Both the position numbers and the translations under genes were made by a program. A DNA stretch of 64,000 bases, taken from Diplonema papillatum. Its lineage: Eukaryota; Euglenozoa; Diplonemea; Diplonemida; Diplonemidae. Shown here piece by piece: positions 10,903-20,089 of this stretch. The stretch lies in NCBI GenBank assembly GCA_030068145.1, contig JAPJBO010000590.1, forward strand, positions 1-64,000, written 5' to 3'. The notes below the pieces were generated by a model. It saw only the letters and a program-made list of their open reading frames with translations. It did no database searches and was not told where the DNA came from. Within the stretch, counting starts at the first letter, position 1, and every line of letters begins with the position of its first letter.

Positions 10903-11369
10903 GACAGATGCAGTCCAAAAAAGCGGCCTGTCACGGAGCATTGTCAAATTCAAAAAAAAATCGTCCTATTTTTTATCGGTAGGGTCCTTCGAGCACAACA
11001 CCCACCCTGCTCACAAAACTGCAAGAGTATGACGACAAGCTGCCGCTGCTGGCAGATCTTCGGTGCACCAGGCCTGCAGGAGACCATACTGACAGCCCTG
11101 CGCGAGTAGTGGGGTAAAAAAGCGAACTTTCACTACGGAACGATGGCACGGACGAAGGAGAACGAACCCCCGGCAGCAGGCAATTCTGAACTTCTCTATT
11201 AGCGGTCTTTTCGGCAGCACACGCCGAGGCGTGATTACGTCTCTCTCGGGAAGGGTCAGCATGGTAACGTGGACCAGATGCGGAGAACAGATGCACGTGG
11301 ATGAGAGAGAGGGTCTGAGACCGCTCAGGCGGGTGTGAACCGGTCCATCCCCGGCTGACAGACTGCCGC

Positions 11370-11870
11370 TAGACTGCGATAGACTATGAACATTGAGGTT
11401 AGAATGCAGAATATCTTCTGCGATGGCCTGCAGTAGCCTACCTCTTCGATCGTACCGTGTCGTGCTTCTGGCGTTCGCGCTCATTTGGAGACTGTGGTAG
11501 ACTATAATCCCTGTGATAAGTCTGCGGTAGCCTCTGCTATATGAGGTTAGAATGCAGAATATTTGTGGCGATGGCCTGCAGTATTAGCCACTGGACGACT
11601 ACCTCTTCGATCGTGCCGTAGTGCTTCAGGCGTTTGCGCTCGTTTGGAGGCTGTGGTAGACTATAATCGCCTGTGATAAGTCTGCGGTAGCCTCTGCTAG
11701 TTGAGGTTAGAATGCAGAATATCTGGGGCGATGGCCTGCATTATTAGCCACTGGATGGCTACCTCTTCGATCGTGCCGTGTCGTGCTTCTGGCGTTTGCA
11801 CTCACTAGAATCGCCTGTGATAAGTTTGCGTATAGCCTCTGCTACCTGCCTGTGACAGACTACTGACACA
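11370..11870. repeat. About 150-160-bp tandem repeat, three copies
   Basis: GAGGTTAGAATGCAGAATAT recurs at 11396, 11544 and 11703 with conserved flanks (CTACCTCTTCGATCGTGCCG, GACTATAATCGCCTGTGATA). Spacings are 148 and 159 bp, so units differ by small indels. No coding potential is conserved between copies. Confidence 0.85.
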
Positions 11871-12058
11871 CTGCGATGGACAGCAGCAGGCAGTTTCGGT
11901 GCACTCCCAGGAAATAGGGGGGCTGAGGCGGGCGTGACTACCCCCGACCCTGTCCCCCTGGCCCACCTAACGGCGCGGGCCGACGTCCTTTGATTTGGTT
12001 GGACGTGTGTTCTACACGGCGAGGTCCAGCCTCAGAAGCTGGAGTTACAGGGGGGGGG

Positions 12059-12765
12059 GTTTGCAAGAACGTGCTTGGAATGGGTATGCGCTCAACACCG
12101 CACTGGTCCCGTCTGCGCCGTGTTTCGGTCCTTTAAGCCACGGACACATAAGGCGGACCATCATCAGCGTGGAACCTGAGTGTCTGCAGACAGGACTGCG
12201 GTGTGAGTCTGGTTTGTCAGGCGGCTGTTCGTAGCTCGTCACAGCCAGGACCACCCGTGCTACTAGAGCACAGGCGAATCCGTCACGGGGAGAAGGCCCC
12301 TACATCCGTGTCTGAGCAATCAGTTAAAAAACTCAGGGCACTCGCCCTGATTGTGACTGCGACTCGCTAGGCAGCACTGACTTGTCTTCTTTTTACGGTG
12401 GCAATCTGCGAAGTAAACTCCGCAGAGCACAGTGGACATGGGGTTGCCGTGTGCAGCACCAATGGTTGAAGTACCAAAAGGAAAAGAGTGCGAGGAAGTA
12501 ATCCTGCGTGCTGAGGGCAGCAAGTCGCGTTACGCGAAGTACCCTACTGGAATGGGGGGATTGCAAGAACGTGCTTGGAATGGGTATGTGCTCAACACCG
12601 CACTGGTCCCGTCTGCGCCGTGTTTCGGTCCTTTAAGCCACGGACACATAAGGCGGACCATCATCAGCGTGGAACCTGAGTGTCTGCAGACAGGACTGCG
12701 GTGTGAGTCTGGTTTGTCAGGCGGCTGTTCGTAGCTCGTCACAGCCAGGACAGGGGCGGCGAGGT
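12059..12765 (+). repeat. Dispersed repeat family B, long form plus second partial copy
   Basis: The family begins GGATTGCAAGAACGTGCTTG and runs through a conserved GTCTGCAGACAGGACTGCGG block. Here a roughly 495-bp long form (12059-12555) is followed directly by a restart of the same unit (12556-12765). The same arrangement occurs at 54635-55270. Shorter copies lie at about 10303, 17870, 25417, 36244, 40212, 46180, 53125, 53620, 54560, 58632 and 62331. Most extend only about 60-210 bp from the 5' side. The nature of the element is unknown. Confidence 0.75.
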
Positions 12766-12892
12766 CCAGCCTCAGAAGCTGGAGTTACAGGGGGGGGCAG
12801 TGCCCGAGTCACGCCCGAAAAGCGGGCGCGCCAAAACAAAATACTCGACGTGCTGCTTCGACTCCGAATGGAAGGGAGGAAATATAAAGGTA

Positions 12893-13810
12893 CCTACCCC
12901 CCCCCCAGGGGTACCTGTAATCCGGGGCCCGGGCCCTGGAAAATTATCCAGGGTTTTTGGCCCTGAACGATTACCAAAGGAAAAACTCTCTGGTACGAGA
13001 TGCAATTCGTTTACAATTCCATTCCAGGGCCCCAGACTGTCCTTGAGCTCAACGGATTCAAAAGCGTTCAAAAACGTCCTCGGAATGTATTTTTCGACAC
13101 AGCCACGAAACCTGAAGAAGGTTTTCAGGTTCTGGCAGGTCTAGCTGGCTGCCTAAAGGGTACCACGGCTCAGCCACCCAAGGTCACAGGTGGCAAGGTG
13201 GGCGTTGAAAAAAATATTTTTTTTTTGGGCCGGAATCCCTAAAAACCCGCATTTCGGAAAGTTGTTGTCCCACAGTTTTCCCAGGGCATTTTGACCATTT
13301 CACCTTAGAGCCTCCGCCCGCTCAGCCCCTATGGTAAATGCACGACTGTGAGCTTTTTTTATCAATTTTATCAAGTTTATTTCTAGATTTTCTCTCGTCT
13401 TGCTCTCCGCTTGTTGTGGAAGCTGCAATATTGAAGATTCCATCCTTGGATGGCGTGATTACCGTGGGCCTGGACCCTATCTGGACCCTAGCGCTAACCC
13501 GGGGCCCGGGGCCCGGGGGCCCGGGCCCCGGAGACCCTGGATTTACAGGTACCCTTGCCCCCCCCCCCCCCGTGCATAAGATGGATAGCCAACCCCCCTT
13601 GATTAAGATGGATAACGGGCGAAAATGCCAATCCATCTTAAACACGGGGGTGAGTAAGGCGACTACACTGTAGTCTACTGTGCCCCCGTGTTTAAGATGG
13701 ATACCGCCAAAACCCGAATTATTCATCCATCTTATGCACGGGGGGGGGAAATCTTAGTTTCGTGTTCAGGCGCTACTTGCATCTCATGTGTTTGATGAGG
13801 GGGGGGTAGG
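12893..13810. mobile_element. 918-bp non-autonomous TIR element with TA target duplication
   Basis: The element begins CCTACCCCCCCC and ends GGGGGGGGTAGG, flanked on both sides by TA (12891-12892 and 13811-13812). It interrupts a copy of repeat family C: the left flank AAATATAAAGG and right flank AGGGGCAAAT are contiguous around one TA in the uninterrupted copy at 34670-34690. The inside holds nested inverted blocks of CCCCCGTGYWTAAGATGGAT at 13565-13742 and a GGGCCCGGG-rich palindrome near 13499-13532, but no transposase. It shares its terminus with the larger element at 16664-18074. Confidence 0.85.
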
Positions 13811-13812
13811 TA

Positions 13813-14055
13813 AGGGGCAAATGCGATACAAACACACAATCTGATTTGTTCTTCGCTTACACCACCGTGTGTTGTTTTCTCACTCAGGACTTTGACCCTT
13901 CGTGTTCGTGTGATTTGTCGTGTAGGGGTAAACCCGCATGACCTCACGTCCGTTCAACACGTGGTTCGGTAGTTACAGCACTTGGGATCCCTTCTGTTCT
14001 TTGTCGGGCAGCATCGTCGGGCATTTCCTTTCAAGCTGGCGCTTATGTAAAAAGA
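13813..14055 (+). mobile_element. Dispersed repeat family C, right part (left part 12841-12890)
   Basis: This is the continuation of the repeat interrupted by the TIR element: CACCACCGTGTGTTG...CGTTCAACACGTGGTTCGGT...CAAGCTGGCGCTTATGTAAA. Other copies lie at 16611-16661 plus 18077-18315 (also interrupted), 29325-29495 (partial), 33755-33845 (partial), 34618-34930, 36470-36755 and 62858-63118. The copy at 34618 ends in an 18-A tail, suggesting retroposition. Confidence 0.75.
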
Positions 14056-14059
14056 AAAC

Positions 14060-14590
14060 GCGCGGAAATCCACACCCGGGAAGCGGGAGTGACACCTTTG
14101 TTTCCCGCGTTTATTGTGGTGTACAGGTTCGGTGGTTTAGGGTCTCCGGTTGACCATTGACGGATAGTGAAAGGGGTGTAGACATATGTGCACACTTTAA
14201 CTACGGCTGGCCAGGTTTGCGACTAATGCGACCGACACCAAGAAAAAGGTCATTATGAATTTAGTCTTGGACCCCCCACGCGGGTGTGTGACATCTTTGG
14301 CTTCTCGCGTTTATTGTAGTTTAAAAAGGTTCGGGGGATCTCCGGTTGACCGTTGAGTCTGGTTGTGAAAGGGATGTCGACATATTTGCACTACGGCTAG
14401 CCAAGTGTGTGACCACTGCGGCCGTCATCAGAAAAAAGGTCGCGATGAACTTCATCTTGGCCCCTCCCACGCGGGTGTGACACCTTTGGTTTTCTCGTTC
14501 GAGGGAAGCCATCTTGGCTTCCACGGCACTCCTCGATCCTGAGACGGCATCATTTCCAGCAGGGGACTAAAGCTCTCGTTCTCGGGGGAG
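14060..14590. other. Two diverged copies of a TTTATTGTGG...GACCGTTGA repeat
   Basis: Segments around 14100-14260 and 14305-14480 resemble each other (CGCGTTTATTGTRGT, CTCCGGTTGACC, GTCGACATAT, CTACGGC, GACC...AAGAAAAAGGTC) and share short words with repeat family G. No gene is seen. Confidence 0.5.
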
Positions 14591-14649
14591 GCCCTTGCCG
14601 CCGCAGTGTTGCTTTAGTCACATGCGATGCGTGAGGAAACTGAACCACG

Positions 14650-14960
14650 ATGCCGCGGGTCACCTCCTCAACTCATTCCTATCCTGGTCGATCCGAGCAA
14701 AACTGAGGCAGCCGGCAAGCCGTCTCGCAACAGAAGCTTGGACGATCCGAATAGGTCCAGACGTCTCAACCATAAACCCCAGTGAAGGAGCAATGATTAA
14801 GATCTGAACGCATCTCCAACTCTTACCACTCATCGGTTTCAGGTACTTTTTACCCTCCTTTCAAAGTTCTTTGCGTCATTCCATCACTGTACTTGTTCGC
14901 TATCGGCCTCAGGGAGATATTTAGCCATAGCAGAGGGATACCTGCCGATTAGCTGATCAT
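14650..14960 (-). pseudogene. 28S rRNA 5'-domain fragment
   Basis: Read on the minus strand, this contains GGCTAAATAT...CCGATAGCGAACAAGTACAG...CAAAGAACTTTGAAAGGAGG...AAAGTACCTGAAACCGATG. That order matches the conserved LSU rRNA region upstream of and entering D2. It provides the uninterrupted counterpart of the split copy at 7823-8908. The rest of the LSU is absent, so it is a relic. The end towards 14650 is in the variable D2 region and therefore approximate. Confidence 0.75.
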
Positions 14961-15062
14961 GATCATTTGCCAACTTGCCACCTGAAACCACGTCCAGGAT
15001 TTTGGGATCAGGGTAGCGCGGTCTACAAAAACTCGATTGCTTCCCTTTCGACATTTCTCCTG

Positions 15063-15420
15063 CACGGTGACGTCCAGCCTCAGAAGGTGGAGTTAAAAGC
15101 CGGGGTTAAAAAGCGGGTGTCCCACCCGATTTTCGGGTGTGGATTTACACGCGCTTTGGATGCTACTAGCATCCATCCTGCATCCCATACTACGAGTGCA
15201 TGTATACGGTATGCACAGCAGGATGCTACTAGCATCTACAGCTGATGCTATCACCTACATGTACCAGCATGTGTATGGTATGGTGTATGGTATGCACAGC
15301 AGGATGCTACTAGCATCTACAGCTGAGCTAGTAGCTAGTTTGTGGCACACCCGCTTTTTTCGGGTCTGACTCGGGCACACCTTCTGTAACTCCAGCTTCT
15401 GAGGCTGGACCTCACCGTGT
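15063..15420. mobile_element. Family D MITE-like inverted-repeat element
   Basis: Ends are CACGGTGACGTCCAGCCTCA...GGTGGAGTTA and the inverse TAACTCCAGCTTCTGAGGCTGGACCT...CACCGTG. A second inner inverted pair is built from AAGCGGGTGTC / CACACCCGCTT. This copy also holds a short tandem of GATGCTACTAGCATC units (15164-15325). Shorter relatives are at 25136-25300, 36096-36232 and 40055-40180, and single ends occur at about 12014, 12760 and 57425. I could not establish a target duplication, so the class is open. Confidence 0.7.
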
Positions 15421-15425
15421 ACTCT

Positions 15426-16005
15426 CCCGCGGTGTGTGGTAATTCTCTCCGAACGGTTTCGCTTTTTCTGTGGTTGTTGGCCAGGACGCAGGCGAGCTGA
15501 TTCGTGCGCTTGGACCGCCAACAAACGCAAGAAGGGAAAGGTTCTTGTCGTCGCACGATGTTGGCTGCCTGCCGTCACTTACTTGCGAGGTACGACAGTA
15601 TCCCTCGAGTCGCTGGGCTAGGCTGCGGAAAACATAAACACGACGTAACAAGACAAGGGCGCGCAATGCGCGGATAGACCAGAACCTGGTACGCTCTCCG
15701 AACTTCCTACAAATTTCATCGGTGGCTCACATCGTCTGTTCTAAGAAGAAATGCAGAGTTAGCCTTCGACCAGGGCTTACGCTCCACGTGTGGAACGTGT
15801 GGATTTCCACACGTTAATTCTTTTTGGATTTTGTTCCCCCACGTGTGGATCCACAGGTACCACATGTGGATTTTTGATTTATTGGTCCACAAGGGGAGTC
15901 TAGGCCCACAAGTGGTCGAGGCCGCACAGCCAGGTGTCGCCAAGTCCAGTAGCTACCTAGCGACGCTATCTTTTTTTTTGGCCGTCGCACATAGGTGGGC
16001 GTGTC
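15426..16005. other. Intergenic stretch with CACGTGTGGAT repeat (family F)
   Basis: Positions 15778-15945 carry ACGTGTGGAACGTGTGGATT...CACATGTGGATTTTTGATTTATT...GCCGCACAGCCA. Related blocks lie at 44678-44765 and 45565-45725. No coding sequence is recognised. Confidence 0.5.
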
Positions 16006-16019
16006 GTTGTAGGGGGTGT

Positions 16020-16494
16020 CTTTTGGCATCGGCGGCTTGCTGCATACCCGAGACGCGCACTACTTCTTAAGGGGACTGCGCGCGACTTATAGCGCGCGGA
16101 AGAGCGAGCCAATAGCAGGTCTGTGATGCTCCTAAATGTCCTAGGCTGCACGCGCACTACACTGACGCATTAAACGAGTTTGAGAGCCTTCCGGCTACCT
16201 ATCTTGAAGAGGATGGGAAATCTTTTGAACTTGCGTCGTGATGAGGATCGATGATTGCAATTATTCTCCTTGAATGAGGAATGCCTAGTAGGCGCAAGTC
16301 ATCAGCTTGCACTGATTACGTCCCTGCCATTTGTACACACGTTGCTACCGATTGGCTGTGGGATAGAGCTTGGGAGAGGGAAGCTCGTTCTTGGCAACAA
16401 GTTCAGCGCCCGAATCCAAGCAATGTTTCTCAGCTAGAGGAAGCAAAAGTCGTAACAAGGTTGCTGTAGGTGAACCTGCAGCAGGATCATTACC
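16020..16494 (+). pseudogene. 18S rRNA 3' fragment lacking the decoding-site octamer
   Basis: Conserved landmarks appear in order: ACTACTTCTTAAGGGGACTG, AGCAGGTCTGTGATG, CACGCGCACTACACTGACG, ATTGCAATTATT, GAGGAATGCCTAGTAGGCGC, TGATTACGTCCCTGCC, AGTCGTAACAAGG and the 3' end GGTGAACCTGCAGCAGGATC. The terminal helix is compensated (GCUGUAGGUGAACCUGCAGC). At 16336-16340 the text reads TACACACGTTGC, missing CGCCCGTC, which is present in the second copy at 18549-18556 and is part of the ribosomal decoding site. This copy is therefore probably non-functional unless the loss is a sequencing or assembly error. The 5' boundary is approximate. Confidence 0.85.
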
Positions 16495-16663
16495 GAAGAT
16501 TTCAAAAGGGGAAAGGTGTTCTTCCCCTCGAACCTTAATCACCCACATGTGTGACCACACGTATTTTCTCTGAGACCGAAAACGGAGCGTAAGCCCTGCC
16601 TTCGACAGAAATACTCGACGTAGCTGCTTCGACTCCGAATGGAAGGGGTGAAATATAGAGGTA

Positions 16664-18074
16664 CCTACCCCCCCCCGTGTTTAAGATCGCGCCCTCCCCC
16701 CCCGTGTATAAGATCGCTTTTTTTGAGAAATGAGGGCGATCTTATACACGGGGGGGGGAGTGGGGTGGGGTCCCGCGCAGCGGGAAAGTTTTTTTTGGGG
16801 GCATTTTTACTGTGGGGGGGTTTTTTGGCCCCGCGCAGCGGAATTTTTTTTTTTGGGGTACTTTTTCTCTGGGAGGTTCTGGCGGGAAAAATATCTCTTG
16901 GACCCCCCAAGTTGGGAGATACCATGCAGGGTCAAAACCTTGTCTTTTTTAAACGCTGCCGCGGGGGAAGTTACGGATCCAGTTTGCCGACTTCCCTTAC
17001 CTACATTGTTCTGTCGGCCAGAGGCTTTTAGCCTAGGAGACCTATTGCGGTTAACGGTACGGCCCGATGCAAGAGAATGAGATCTCCCCTGTTTTTTCCA
17101 TGCACATCCACAAGACACCCTACTACACGAAGAAAGTGCAGCTTTCCAGGATAGTTAACCCTGTCCCCGCGTGAAGCGTTTCAAGGGTCAACCCTTCCTT
17201 CAAAAAGAGACGACTGCATCATCCGGGGCCTGTGGACATGGTCAACAGGATCGTCAATGTGTCACCACTTCAGATCTCTGCATCCGGGTTGCGGAATGTT
17301 CACGCATTCCCTTTCGGCAATCCGATGCGACTACGAAGTAATGCTCGAGTACATCTGTACATTACCCAGCTTCCCCTCAGGGAAGTATGGGCTTCTCGTA
17401 ATGGTGGATGGGTACAAGTCGCACTACAGCATTCCTGTCGTGAAGGAGGCGAGATCGCGGGGCTGGCTGGTGTTCATTATACCTCCGAACACGTCAGGTC
17501 ACTTGAATGTTGGCGACCAGAGCCTGCAATCTGAAGGTGCGACGACTTCTTCGTTCCAAGTGGATAGACTGGTCCTCGCAACAGCTTGTTGCAGAAAACA
17601 GTGCGCCAACCCGTGACGAGGTGTGCAAGTGGCTCGCGGACTCATACTTGGCAATCACAGATGCAGACATAGATTCTGCCTTCAAAAGTGCCCTGTGGGC
17701 AGGCTCGTCTTTGCACCCTGGCATTCACAAAAGAAAACCCAAACAAACGTAAGCAACGTTTACCCCTCTGGGAGACACCCCAAAACAGCCCCAAAACCCC
17801 ACTTACCGTCCGGCTGACAACGATGCCGAGTTTTGGGGCCTAAGCATCAGCACTGGGGGGTGGGGGGATTGCAAGAACGTGCTTGGAATGGGTATGTGCT
17901 AAACACCGCACTGGTCCCGTCTGCGCCGTGTTTCGGTCCTCTAAGCCACGGAATTTTTGGGGTGTTTTTGTCCCCCCCCGTGTTTAAGATCGTCCCCCCC
18001 CGTGTAAGATCGGTTTTTTTGGGGGGCGATCTTAAACACGGAAAAACGCGATCTTAAACACGGGGGGGGGTAGG
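16664..18074. mobile_element. 1.41-kb Tc1/mariner-pogo-like DNA transposon (degenerate)
   Basis: The ends are perfect 28-bp inverted repeats, CCTACCCCCCCCCGTGTTTA plus AGATCGCG, flanked by TA at 16662-16663 and 18075-18076. The element splits a family C repeat that is intact around a single TA at 34660-34690, so the insertion site is directly visible. A second, inner inverted pair of the CCGTGTATAAGATCG type follows at each end. Inside are a broken DDE_1-type transposase (17230-17750), a half copy of the CATGCAGGG MITE terminus (16924 on) and a nested family B fragment (17870-17952). TA duplication plus a pogo-like transposase fits the Tc1/mariner superfamily. Confidence 0.88.
17230..17752 (+). 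pseudogene. Pogo/Tc1-like DDE_1 transposase remnant with frameshift
   Basis: Frame 1 reads GKYGLLVMVDGYKSHYS (Asp codon 17407-17409), then VFIIPPNTSGHLNVGDQSLQ. This order of a hydrophobic strand with VDG-x-SH, PPNTS and a later Asp before a helix is typical of pogo-like DDE_1 domains. After about 17530 the reading moves to another frame (LKVRRLLRSKWIDWSSQQLV...DSAFKSALWAGSSLHP), so a frameshift disrupts it. The N-terminal DNA-binding half and the first catalytic Asp are missing or unrecognisable. It sits inside the 28-bp TIRs and is presumably the remains of that element's own transposase. Confidence 0.7.
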
Positions 18075-18076
18075 TA

Positions 18077-18315
18077 AGGGGCAAATACAATACAAACACA
18101 ATCTGATTTGTTGTTCGCTTACACCACCGTGTGTTGTTTTCTCACTCAGGACTTTGACCTGTTGTGTTTGTGTGATTTGTCGTGTAGGGGTAGACCCGCA
18201 TGACCTCACGTCCGTTCAACACGTGGTTCGGTAGTTACAGCACTTTGGATCCCTTCTGTTCTTTGTCGGGCAGCATCGTCGAGCATTTCCTTTCAAGCTG
18301 GCGCTTATGTAAAAA
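18077..18315 (+). mobile_element. Family C repeat, right part after the pogo-like insertion
   Basis: It continues from the left part at 16611-16661. It ends CTGGCGCTTATGT with an A-rich tail, then joins AGGCAAACAAAGCAACGCGT, sequence belonging to the sulfotransferase 3' flank repeats. Confidence 0.75.
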
Positions 18316-18496
18316 AAGAAAGGCAAACAAAGCAACGCGTCTTCCTGCAACACCAGTGGCCCTCAGAAGACGACAAGACAGGATTACGCGGTTACAACTC
18401 GTGTGTGCATTTTTTCGCACAGCCTTGACTTAGACTTTTGCCCGATGACAATTTTCCGGCCGACACGCAATGCCACCCGCCTCGGCCGAATCCGGT
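18316..18496 (-). pseudogene. Sulfotransferase 3'-flank fragment
   Basis: This segment (GCAACACCAGTGGCCCTCAG...TTGACTTAGAC...CAATGCCACCCGCCTCGGC) matches the sequence just beyond and at the very 3' end of the sulfotransferase gene at 21600-21715. It is one of several partial copies of that gene end. The 18S fragment begins immediately after it. Confidence 0.65.
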
Positions 18497-18714
18497 GACA
18501 GGCGCAAGTCATCAGCTTGCACTGATTACGTCCCTGCCATTTGTACACACCGCCCGTCGTTGCTACCGATTGGCTGTGGGATAGAGTTTGGGAGAGGGAA
18601 GCTCGTTCTTGGCAACAAGTTCAGCGCCCGAATCCAAGCAATGTTTCTCAGCTAGAGGAAGCAAAAGTCGTAACAAGGTTGCTGTAGGTGAACCTGCAGC
18701 AGGATCATTACCAA
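18497..18714 (+). rRNA. 18S rRNA 3' end fragment
   Basis: It starts within GGCGCAAGTCATCAGCTTGC and contains the intact ACACACCGCCCGTC decoding-site sequence, AGTCGTAACAAGG and the 3' end CTGCAGCAGGATCATTA. It is contiguous with ITS1 and 5.8S, so it came from a genuine rDNA unit. It is truncated on the 5' side (about 220 nt of some 1,800), so it cannot encode a working 18S by itself. Confidence 0.85.
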
Positions 18715-18871
18715 AGATTTCAATTCTGAATGGAATGAGGAAACGACTTTCAAACAGATTGGAAACCGAGGATTCAAACATGGTCATGAAGGAAATCGAA
18801 AATCCCGAGCAATCGGAAAGGCAAAACAACTGTTCCCCTCGGCTCAACTGCGGTTGATCGAGGGTGACATC
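18715..18871 (+). other. ITS1 spacer
   Basis: About 157 bp lie between the 18S 3' end and the 5.8S start. The spacer is short, with no conserved motif that I recognise. Confidence 0.65.
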
Positions 18872-19034
18872 AATTGCACTTATCGGTGGATGTCTTGGCT
18901 CTGGGAACGATGAAGACCGCGGCCAGACGCGATAGTCAATGGGAATTGCAGAAGCATGAGACTCATCAGGTCGTCGAACGCATTAGCGGGCTGGGTTCGC
19001 CCATGCCCATCAGCAGTTGAGTGTCGCTTGAAAA
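18872..19034 (+). rRNA. 5.8S rRNA (divergent)
   Basis: The conserved order is GGTGGATGTCTTGGCTC, AACGATGAAGACC, GACGCGATAGTCAATGGGAATTGCAGAA, CATCAGGTCGTCGAACGCA and TTGAGTGTCGC. Positions such as GACCGCGGCCAGACGCGATAG depart from the usual GAACGCAGCGAAATGCGATA, so the lineage is divergent or the copy is decaying. It is followed by only about 15 nt before sulfotransferase-derived sequence, so no ITS2 or LSU follows. Confidence 0.8.
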
Positions 19035-19049
19035 TCTAATCTCTCAGAC

Positions 19050-20072
19050 TGTGGCGCCCCTCCCTCCGTCAGGCCCAGCTCACTTGAAGAAGTGGTAGTC
19101 GGGCGAGTGCGCTTTGCCGACGACCGCCTCGAGCCCCGGGTTCGCGATCTTGTCGGCGGCGTTGGTGCCGTGGCCGTCCTTCGTGACGTGCCTTCTGCAT
19201 GAACCCCGTGGGAGCCTTCCACCCGAACTCCGGAGGCCGAGCTTCCCGAGGAAGATCTTCGCGTGCTTGCTGCTGAAGAATGCAGAATTAGCCTCATTCG
19301 CACAAAAAGAAAGGCAAACAAAAAGCAACGCGTATTCCTGCAACACCAGTGGCCCTCAGAAGACGGCAAGACAGGATTACGCGGTTACAACCCGTGTGTG
19401 CATTTTTTCGCACAGCCTTGACTTAGACTTTTGCCCGATGACGATTTTCCGGCCGACACGCAATGCCACCCGCCTCGGCAGAATCCGGTGACTGGCGCCC
19501 CTCCCTCCGTCAGGCCCAGCTCACTTGAAGAAGTGGTAGTCGGGCGAGTGCGCTTTGTCGACGACCGCCTCGATCCTAGGGTTCGCGATCTCCGTCAGGC
19601 CCACCTCACTTGAAGAAGTGGTAGTCGGGCGAGTGCGCTTTGTCGACGACCGCCTCGATCCTAGGGTTCGCGATCTCCGTCAGGCCCACCTCAAGTGGTA
19701 GTCGGGCGAGTGCGCTTTGTCGACGACCGCCTCGATCCTAGGGTTCGCGATCTCCGTCAGGCCCACCTCACTTGAAGAAGTGGTAGTCGGGCGAGTGCGC
19801 TTTGTCGACGACCGCCTCGATCCTAGGGTTCGCGATCTCCGTCAGGCCCAGCTCACTTGAAGAAGTGGTAGTCGGGCGAGTGCGCTGTGTCGACGACCGC
19901 CTCGAGCCCCGGGTTCGCGATCTTGTCGGCGGCGTTGGTGCCGTGGCCGTCCTTCGTGACGTGCCTTCTGCATGAACCCCGTGAGAGCCTTCCACCCGAA
20001 CTCCGGAGGCCGTGCTTCCCGAGGAAGATCTTCGCGTGCTTGCTGCTGAAGAATGCAGAATTAGCCTCATTC
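19050..20072 (-). pseudogene. Tandem truncated copies of the sulfotransferase 3' coding end
   Basis: Blocks matching the last coding part of the sulfotransferase (HFFKELGLTEGGAP; AADKVA; KDGHGTNAAD) recur at about 19055-19290, 19490-19590, 19590-19665, 19670-19755, 19755-19845 and 19845-20060. Four middle blocks are 80-90-bp tandem units with GTCGACGACCGCCTCGATCC. All are out of frame or truncated; the larger ones stop at the same short stretch, ATCTTCGCGTGCTTGCTGCTG. They look like unequal-crossing-over products of the gene end. Confidence 0.8.
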
Positions 20073-20089
20073 GCACAAAAAGAAAGGCA

